Shown piece by piece: positions 58,176 through 64,000 of a stretch of 64,000 bases of DNA. The DNA is from Chrysemys picta bellii (taxonomy: Eukaryota; Chordata; Testudines; Emydidae): positions 53,153,498-53,217,497 of the forward strand of contig NC_088791.1 of NCBI RefSeq assembly GCF_011386835.1, in the 5' to 3' direction. The stretch's first letter is position 1. Each line of letters starts with the position of its first letter. Both the position numbers and the translations under genes were made by a program. The notes under the pieces were generated by a model, which was not told where the DNA came from, did not search any database, and saw nothing but the letters and a program-made list of their open reading frames with translations.

Positions 58176-58719
58176 CTGAATTTGAATCCATTTGGTTTAC
58201 TTGAACATTTATAAAGGTGCCTATGGATTGCATGTATACGGGATTCAATAAAGTAATTCACAACATCAAAAAGAAGAAGCCACCAAATATACAGCCAACA
58301 AGAACCAAAGAAACTGTCACAAAGGAAAACCCCCATAGCTCTTAGGTAGGTCCCTACACCAGGGGAAAGGAATCAATTTTCAATTACCTGTGTAACAATA
58401 AAACCTGGTGGGAAATTAAACAAAAAACAAAACAGGGAGATGAAACAGAAAAGATGGTCACAGAAAAGCTTGCCAAAAATCAATTGGATTTGGTCCCTGC
58501 CTTACATGCAGCTAGAAAAGGGGTCTCTATAAGAGAGAAAAAAGATTTTCATAATTGAGAACCCCTTGAATGAGAATATTCCTGATCTCATCCTAATCCA
58601 AATTGAACCTACAGACCAAGAGCACACCTGCCCTGAATGATTAATTGCCAAGCAAGAGACATAGAGTCTGATCCAAAGGGCACCAAAGTCATAATTGCTG
58701 GTCATATATTCAGCATGTA
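58176..58719. other. No gene recognised
   Basis: AT-rich, apparently unique. Confidence 0.5.
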
Positions 58720-59190
58720 ATAAGGTGATCCTAATATAAAAGCCCTGATTACAAGATGAGCCCCATTTAAGACTAAAAAGGTGATCCTAATATAAAAGGT
58801 GGTGGGAAGCCACAGGAAGAGGTGTGATTGTCAGAGAATTGGTGAACCTGTTAGAGGCAGGGAGCAAGCTGGGGGGTGCTCATGAAACAAAAGCCTGAGA
58901 AGCTGCTGACTTGAGGAAACAGCTCCAGAAAGCAAGACTGGTTCTAGCAAAGACATTGAACTGTGACACAACTCTGAGAAAGAGGGACAGGAACCCCCAA
59001 CTAAGAGGAAAGAGACACTGAACTGGGGTTGGGGTCTGGAGGGCCAGTGTGCACCTGAGGACTAAATAAATTGAACTCCAATTTTCCTTTGGCGTGCGTG
59101 GAGTTTAAGTAACCTCTGAAGGAGAAAACAAGGGTAGGGTACTGCAGATGCACCCCTGGCCACAAGGGTGTGCTCAGGAGGCAGTGGCAT
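58720..59190 (+). mobile_element. Probable LTR fragment with promoter and poly(A) signals
   Basis: A perfect 21-bp direct repeat (58722-58742 and 58778-58798, containing GGTGATCCTAATATAAAAG) is followed by TATAAAAGG. An AATAAA signal lies about 270 bp on (near 59064). TATA then AATAAA at that distance suits an LTR U3-R. Termini and a TSD were not found. Confidence 0.45.
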
Positions 59191-59761
59191 AGGTTGACTT
59201 TTATATCTGGGGGGCAAGGGGCTTAATAATACTTATAGGTCTAATTTCTGGATTTACCAATTGTTAGTGATAGTTAAATTACAGTGTACTTGAAATCACA
59301 AATAGAGTTGACATTTGTTATTTAATCACACTTAGTTTTTTTATTTTAACTTAATTATTTGCTGTTTAACAGCTACCACCTAAAAATCAAATTAGCATAA
59401 AAGTAAATTCTTGAATAAACAGAACTGAGCACTTTCATGTAACTATGAATCATGTCTCCCTGATTTTAGTTACATAAACATTGTCTGAATATAGAAATAC
59501 TGTATTTATCTTAGTCTAGAAGCAATCACCTTTCCCTTCAGTTAGCTTTTCTCAGTTTTAGACAAAGTAAAATCATTTGATGAAGGTAAAACAGAGTAAT
59601 ATGTTACTTAAGTTAAAACTTTTAAAGGTCACAGAATCACTTTTACATAGGTGTTTTGTATCATCCTATATAATCTCATAGAAAATTATATCGCTGCTGT
59701 AGATTTTTAGAGTAATTTCTTAAGGTGCTTGATCTGATTCCCATTGAAGTCAATAGGCCTC
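59191..59761. other. No gene; palindrome half at the right edge
   Basis: AT-rich unique DNA. The last bases (GATTCCCATTGAAGTCAATA) look like half of a sauropsid palindrome interrupted by the next MITE. Confidence 0.45.
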
Positions 59762-60007
59762 TTTGGCAAGGTCTACACTACACATTTACTGCGATATAAC
59801 TATGTCACTCAAGGCATGAAAAATCCACCCCCCTGAGCGACGTAGTTATCCCAACCCTAACCATCCGTGTAGACAGTGCTATGTCAGTGGGAGAGCATCT
59901 CTCTCCTACTGGCTTAAAGCATCCTCCCCAGGGATACTACAGAGGCACAGCTACATCATGTGTGTACAGCTGTGTCATTGTAAATTTCTAGTGTAGACCT
60001 GCCCTTT
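59762..60007. mobile_element. 240-bp palindromic MITE with TTT flanks
   Basis: The element (59765-60004) starts GGCAAGGTCTACACTA and ends TAGTGTAGACCTGCCC. TTT is repeated outside both ends. Inner mirror words are ACTGCGATATAACTATGTCA and GCGACGTAGTTATCCC. The short flanks alone cannot assign a superfamily. Confidence 0.8.
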
Positions 60008-60246
60008 GACGTCTAGCTCTTTCTATGGGAGCTAGAAGAGGCCATAGAGCCCCATGATGTTTCTAAAGATACCTGTTGGTTCCATTCCTATTGATTTTTT
60101 TACAGCTGCTCCATTTGGGTGTCCAGTGAACATGGGTCCATTTGCGAGCAAGGTCCTGAAATCAGATGAACTTCAGTTGAATTCAGCTTCAGTTGTTCCC
60201 CAAACTCCAGGCAAACATACAGGAGGGGAAGAAAAGGGAAAGTAAC

Positions 60247-60357
60247 ATCAACAAAATATCCGAAGAAGTGAGGTTTTTACCCACGAAAGCTTATGCCCAA
60301 ATAAATCTGTTAGTCTTTAAGGTACCACCAGACTCCTTGTTGTTTTTATCAACAAAA
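60247..60357 (+). mobile_element. Short Penelope-like tail with 10-bp TSD
   Basis: A 91-bp insertion (60257-60347) lies between ATCAACAAAA repeats (60247-60256, 60348-60357). It begins TATCCGAAGAAGTGAGG: the core CCGAAGA, an A, an imperfect GTG/CAC stem and GAAAGC. It continues through TTAGTCTTTAAGG to the ACTCCTTGTTG subfamily end. Confidence 0.92.
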
Positions 60358-60780
60358 CAAGATTTGAACAGCCCACTCCAAACTGAGATCTCTATCTTGC
60401 ACAGAAGTTCTCCTTATGGCATACATATCTTACCCTTTGCATGAAGCAGATCTGTCTGCATCACTTGCCACAGAGTTAATCTCATTTTTAACAACCATTT
60501 TGTATTTATTAACCTTACTAAACTTAAATGAAATCCTTATGACATATGTCAAAATATGTCTTTCAGAGAGACCAGTAGATCAGATTTTTTCTTTCCCTAT
60601 GTCACCTTCTCAGAAAGAAATACGCCCTGTTCTCCTGGGATTGGAGGGCTACTATCTTTTGTTGTTGTTCAGTGAAATAAGTCTAAACTGTTTTCTCAGC
60701 ACAAAATAGATCCTCTTCAATAATTATGATTTTCTTCAGCACATGCAATGCACACATCAAACACATTGATTGCTAAAGCC
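60358..60780. other. No gene recognised
   Basis: AT-rich, apparently unique. Confidence 0.5.
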
Positions 60781-61700
60781 TGTCCCCCAGATGCAGCATG
60801 GTAGTGAGCAAGAAGGACAGAGTCTCGCACGCATGGCCAGCTCTGCCCTCAATCCAGGTGCAGGGCAAGCAAGCTAAGCCTGGCAGGATCCAAGTGTGGA
60901 GGGGCTTAGTGGGGGGGGGATCCAGGTGTGCGTTGAGAGGGTTCTGTGTGAGGCAATCTGGGTGTGGGCAACTCAGTGGGGGGTCCCGAAGCGGGGGAGA
61001 TCTCGATACACAGGGGCTCGTTGGGGAGGTTCCGGATGCATGTGCATTGAGTGGATGGGCAGGGGCAGCTCCCCGTAGAGTGACCCCTCTCTCCCCACAG
61101 CTGAGGAGTGATGGGGACAGGAGAGGGCGGGAGGGTGCTGCACTTCCTGCAGCCACGGATGGCTCTGATCGGTCCCATTGCCTCCTTACAGGGGAAATCC
61201 CATCATCCTCTCCCCTCACCCCCTCCACCTAGCCGGGACTAGCAACTGAGCACTCACCTGGATGGGAAGCAGCTCAGCCACCCAGCTCTCCTCACTGAAA
61301 ACAGCCACAGTCCACTGGCTGTGAGGAAACTGACTGTTAGGTACAGAGTGCCTTGCATCACTGCTATGTGCCCCCTATGGTGCTGCGGGGGAGGCAGCGA
61401 GCAGTAACTCCAGGGGCTTGGTGCCTGCTGGTCAGCTTCCCCATGTGGGCTGTGCTGTGAGTCATCAAGAGCTCCTCTCCTACCCTCCCCTTAGGCAGCC
61501 CACATGGGCAAACTGACCAGCTGGCACAGAGCTCCTAGTGTCACCATTGCCCCCCGCCCAAACTTTCCTTCACGGGGAGGAACCAGGGCTAAGGGAGAAA
61601 TCTGGGCACCCCTCCTCCCCACGTGTCACCTCTGCCTCATATCCAGTTTGGGGAGACAATGCCCCCATTCCCCCCCCAAACTCCACCCATGGGTGCCACA
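60781..61700. repeat. GC-rich repetitive block with an inverted repeat
   Basis: GC- and CpG-richer than its surroundings, with loosely repeated words (GATCCAGGTGTG / GATCCAAGTGTG, GGGGCT-GTTGGGGAGG). A 26-bp inverted repeat at 61430-61525 (GTCAGCTTCCCCATGTGGGC against GCCCACATGGGCAAACTGAC) has a few mismatches. Opposing ORFs of 144 and 151 codons cover the same bases and are compositional. It is probably a DNA-transposon interior. Family not recognised. Confidence 0.45.
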
Positions 61701-62059
61701 CAGCACAATATGACATTCCAAGAACTGACTGTCTCATGATGAGCTACTTCTCACCAGAATTCAGCTCCAAAATCCTGGGATACTGTAGAAAAGAATGAGA
61801 GAGGAGTTAGAAAGCAAGTACTTAGGACAAACTATTCCTATGAAAGTTACATACCATAGGGAATCCAAGAATGGGAAAATGGCAGGTTGGCCTGGATTCA
61901 TTATAGAAATAAGACTCCTCTGGATGTTTACAGCCAGTCATTTGTGTACCAAGTTTTCTAGAAAAGTATTTAGAAAGAAAAGAATTTCTTGCCTCAACAC
62001 ATCCCTATTAAAAGTCATCCTATCTGAGATTTTCCCCATCTATGAACTGGATAAGTGTA
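61701..62059. other. No gene recognised
   Basis: Apparently unique. The 132-codon ORF at 61795-62193 runs into a SINE end and a MITE and is not protein-like. Confidence 0.45.
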
Positions 62060-62096
62060 ACTTGGGCACAGAAACCACTGAGCTATCCCTCCCCCC
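62060..62096 (-). repeat. Cry-I SINE 5' end remnant
   Basis: AACCACTGAGCTATCCCTCC is the reverse complement of the SINE's A-box end, identical to the text at 43861-43880. Only the 5' end of the SINE remains, next to a MITE. Confidence 0.75.
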
Positions 62097-62388
62097 AAAG
62101 TATGTCTACACTTCAATTAAAAACCCATTGTTGGTCCATGTCATCTGTCTTGGGCTCGCATGGCTTGGGCTAAGGGGCTGTTTAATTGTTTAATTGCAGA
62201 CTTCTGGGTTTGGGCTGAAGCCCGAGCTTCAGGACCCTCTCCCCTCGTGGGATCCCAGAGCCCAAACTCCAGCCAGAGCCTGAACATCTACACCGCAATT
62301 AAACAACCCCTAACCCAAGCCCCATGAGCCCCAGTCAGCTGACACAGGCCAGCCGTGGGTTTTTAAATGCAGTGTGGAAATACCCAAA
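62097..62388. mobile_element. 286-bp palindromic MITE with AAA flanks
   Basis: The element (62100-62385) starts GTATGTCTACACTTCAATT and ends with GCAGTGTGGAAATACCC. AAA is repeated on both sides. Long arms mirror each other (GGCTTGGGCTAAGGGGCTGT against ACAACCCCTAACCCAAGCCC). Same family as the 57626 element. Confidence 0.82.
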
Positions 62389-62580
62389 GAGGTTTCAGTG
62401 ACTTATGTAATATTACAGAACAAGTCAATGGTAGACTCTGGAGTTTGGGTGCAAACATCCCTTAGGATGAATTTATTAAAGGGGGAACTCTATATCTGTA
62501 CTCTATATTTGTTCTTTCCTATTCTCTGTACTGTATCATAGTACAGAAGATAGGAAAGAAGTTGGGAAAGCACAGATAGA

Positions 62581-62782
62581 AGCTAGTGAGGAACAATCAA
62601 ATGTAAAAGAGCCCCATTTAAATATAACACATGAAGGAAAGCAACTAAATATTGGCAAAATGTACAAGTGCTTATATACAAATACTAGAAGTCTAAATAC
62701 TAAGATGGCTGAACTAGAGTACCTGGCGTTAAAAGAGGATAATGATATGATAGGTATTGCATAAACTTGGTGGAATGAGGAT
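62581..62782 (+). pseudogene. CR1 ORF2 endonuclease N-terminus
   Basis: The + strand translates as KCLYTNTRSLNTKMAELEYL, then EDNDMIGIA, a stop, and TWWNED. This is the start of the APE-type endonuclease domain of CR1 ORF2 (the N-rich strand and the ETWW motif, here with a stop replacing the Glu). The LTR at 62783 cuts it off. Confidence 0.82.
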
Positions 62783-63167
62783 TGTGACAGACTGACAATA
62801 TCCTGTAATATCCTGAATGGCCTTTACTGATTTAAGTTAAACTTTACTGAATTAAGGTTAATACTTTTGGTGGTACATTGTATTAGAAATGGAAGTGTTC
62901 GTGCACTATTGCGAGATTGTCTGGAACTTCTTTAGCAGGAAGACAAGATTAATGCAATTTCTAGAAGGCATAGGAAGCTCAAAGGTCTTTTTGGAACAAT
63001 TTGGTGAAATATCCTGAGGTGAAGGGAATGCAAATTCTCCCCCTTGGAAATCAAACATTTGAAGATACACCCTGGGGAGGTTTCAGAGTGGGAGCCGTGT
63101 TAGTCTGTATCAGCAAAAAGAACAGGAGTACTTGTGGCACCTTAGAGACTAACAAATTTATTTGGGC

Positions 63168-63206
63168 ATAAGCTTTCATGGGCTAAAACCCACTTCATCA
63201 GATGCA
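63168..63206 (-). ncRNA. Hammerhead-ribozyme-like core in PLE tail
   Basis: On the minus strand CTGATGA is followed by one A, a 5-bp stem (GTGGG with CCCAT, one G-U), then GAAAGC. CUGANGA-stem II-GAAA is the hammerhead core, and PLEs are known hosts of hammerhead motifs. The extra A after CUGANGA departs from the consensus. Stems I and III cannot be settled by eye (GCAT upstream can pair with ATGC downstream). Activity is unproven. Confidence 0.45.
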
Positions 63207-63494
63207 TGCAGTGGAAAATATAATAGGAAGATATATATACACAGAGAACATGAAAAAATGGGTGTTGCCATACCAACCCTAACGAGACTAATCAATTAAG
63301 GTGTGCTATTATCAGCAGGAGAAAAAAAAAACGTTTGTAGTGATAATCAGGATGGCCCATTTCAAACAGTTGATGAGAAGTGTGAGTAACAGTAGGGGAA
63401 AAATTAGCATGGGGAAATAGTTTTTACTTTGTGCAATGACCCATCCACTCCCCATCTTTATTCAAGCCTAATTTAATGGTGTCCAATTTGCAAA

Positions 63495-63643
63495 TTAATT
63501 CCGGTTCTGTAATTGGAGTCTGGTTTTGAAGTTTTTTGGAGAAGAATTGTGACTTTTAGGTCTGTAATTGAGTGACCAGGTGAGGTTGAAGTGTTCTCCG
63601 ACTGGTTTTTGAATGTTAAAATTCTTGACGTCTGATTTGTGTA
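63495..63643 (-). pseudogene. PLE endonuclease fragment, minus copy
   Basis: The minus strand reads HKSDVKNFNIQKPVGEHFNL, then a short frame-shifted tail. It is the downstream part of the same domain as the plus copy, without the YIG motif. It is broken by at least one frameshift and truncated at the inverted junction. Confidence 0.75.
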
Positions 63644-63780
63644 CATTGTACATTGGCCAAACTGTACAGTCTCTGCGCAAAAGAATAAATGGACACAAAT
63701 CAGACGCCAAGAATTATAACATTCAAAAACCAGTCGGAGAACACTTCAACCTCCCTGGTCACTCAATTACAGACCTAAAA
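63644..63780 (+). pseudogene. PLE GIY-YIG endonuclease fragment, plus copy
   Basis: LYIGQTVQSLRKRINGHKS, then NYNIQKPVGEHFNL and GHSITDLK. A YIG with an arginine-rich helix after it and a HFN-GHS segment fits the GIY-YIG nuclease domain that Penelope-like retroelements carry after their reverse transcriptase. Only about 45 residues remain. After DLK the frame runs directly into the 3' tail through a deletion joined at AAAG. Confidence 0.8.
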
Positions 63781-64000
63781 GCTTATGCCCAAATAAATCT
63801 GTTAGTCTCTAAGGTGCCACAAGTACCCTGGGGAGGGAGACCTATTGTGAACTAATCACCTGCTTCTGAAAACTCCAGTTCAAAGACCCCTGATCTGTAT
63901 AAAAGGGTAGCTAAACTTGCCATGAATGTGCTTGTTTTGAGCTGAAGCAGTGATGAACTTGTAACCACAAGGACTCTCCTTGGGTGAGAGATTGAAGGAC

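Larger units (their letters stand above)
63069..63836. mobile_element. Inverted Penelope-like pair with 12-bp TSD
   Basis: One insertion bounded by ACCCTGGGGAGG on both sides (63069-63080, 63825-63836). It holds a minus-oriented copy (about 63081-63643) with the full 3' end, and a plus-oriented copy (about 63644-63824). They are head to head, and about 100 bp of nuclease-coding text is reverse-complement between them. The plus copy lacks about 376 bp between the coding text and the tail. Confidence 0.93.
62783..64000 (+). mobile_element. LTR running off the window, interrupted by a PLE pair
   Basis: It starts TGTGACAGACTGAC directly in the CR1 endonuclease frame. A TATAAAAGG box lies at 63898-63906. 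Removing the PLE insertion joins about 290 bp of upstream U3-like DNA to the promoter part. The 3' end and a target duplication lie outside the window. Confidence 0.6.

Noticed and set aside
60773..61232. Opposing ORFs of 151 and 144 codons
   Set aside because: They occupy the same GC-rich bases on both strands, which is typical of a stop-poor composition and not of genes.

Overview
The window reads as non-coding, repeat-rich DNA from a reptile, most likely a hidden-necked (cryptodiran) turtle. The case rests on four things: many CR1 LINE fragments, an L2-like LINE, a tRNA-derived SINE whose tail copies the CR1 3' end (the Cry-I / tortoise Pol III SINE layout), and sauropsid-style palindromic MITEs, hAT elements and Penelope-like (PLE) tails. 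I found no intact protein-coding gene, rRNA, tRNA gene or CRISPR array. The only candidate for host coding sequence is one 136-bp exon-like ORF on the minus strand near 20.8 kb.

Layout. 0-5 kb: a PLE tail, a SINE-like segment, the left part of a TA-flanked mariner-like element, a CpG-dense foldback element and a pure GA microsatellite. 7-14 kb: sauropsid palindromes, an AC-rich degenerate minisatellite, a 2.1-kb antisense CR1 with reverse transcriptase remnants, and a complete hAT MITE with an 8-bp TSD. 17-25 kb: a hAT left end, a MIR-like tail, the candidate exon, a complete 122-bp hAT MITE, a sense CR1 and an LTR-like block. 26-34 kb: a short PLE tail, a solo LTR with a 5-bp TSD, an inverted PLE pair forming a perfect 63-bp-arm palindrome, another foldback element, an LTR and a 0.5-kb hAT. 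34-42 kb: a nested foldback, an antisense non-LTR element split by a MITE, a second copy of the LTR family and two CR1 insertions. 43-45 kb: a three-layer nest (L2-like LINE, Cry SINE inside it, PLE tail inside the SINE), then another CR1. 48-59 kb: a terminal-repeat element with a 29-bp minisatellite core, a third LTR copy, and a larger LTR-like unit whose 49-bp tandem array is split by a 701-bp hAT. 59-64 kb: MITEs, a PLE tail, a GC-rich block, a CR1 endonuclease remnant, and an LTR running off the window that holds an inverted PLE pair with 12-bp TSDs.

The most interesting theme is the PLE family. Short tails sit between 10-12 bp target duplications, several copies begin at nearly the same base, two insertions are head-to-head inverted pairs, and most copies keep a hammerhead-like core (CNGANGA, stem, GAAA). 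Family names come from recognition by eye. No database search was possible.
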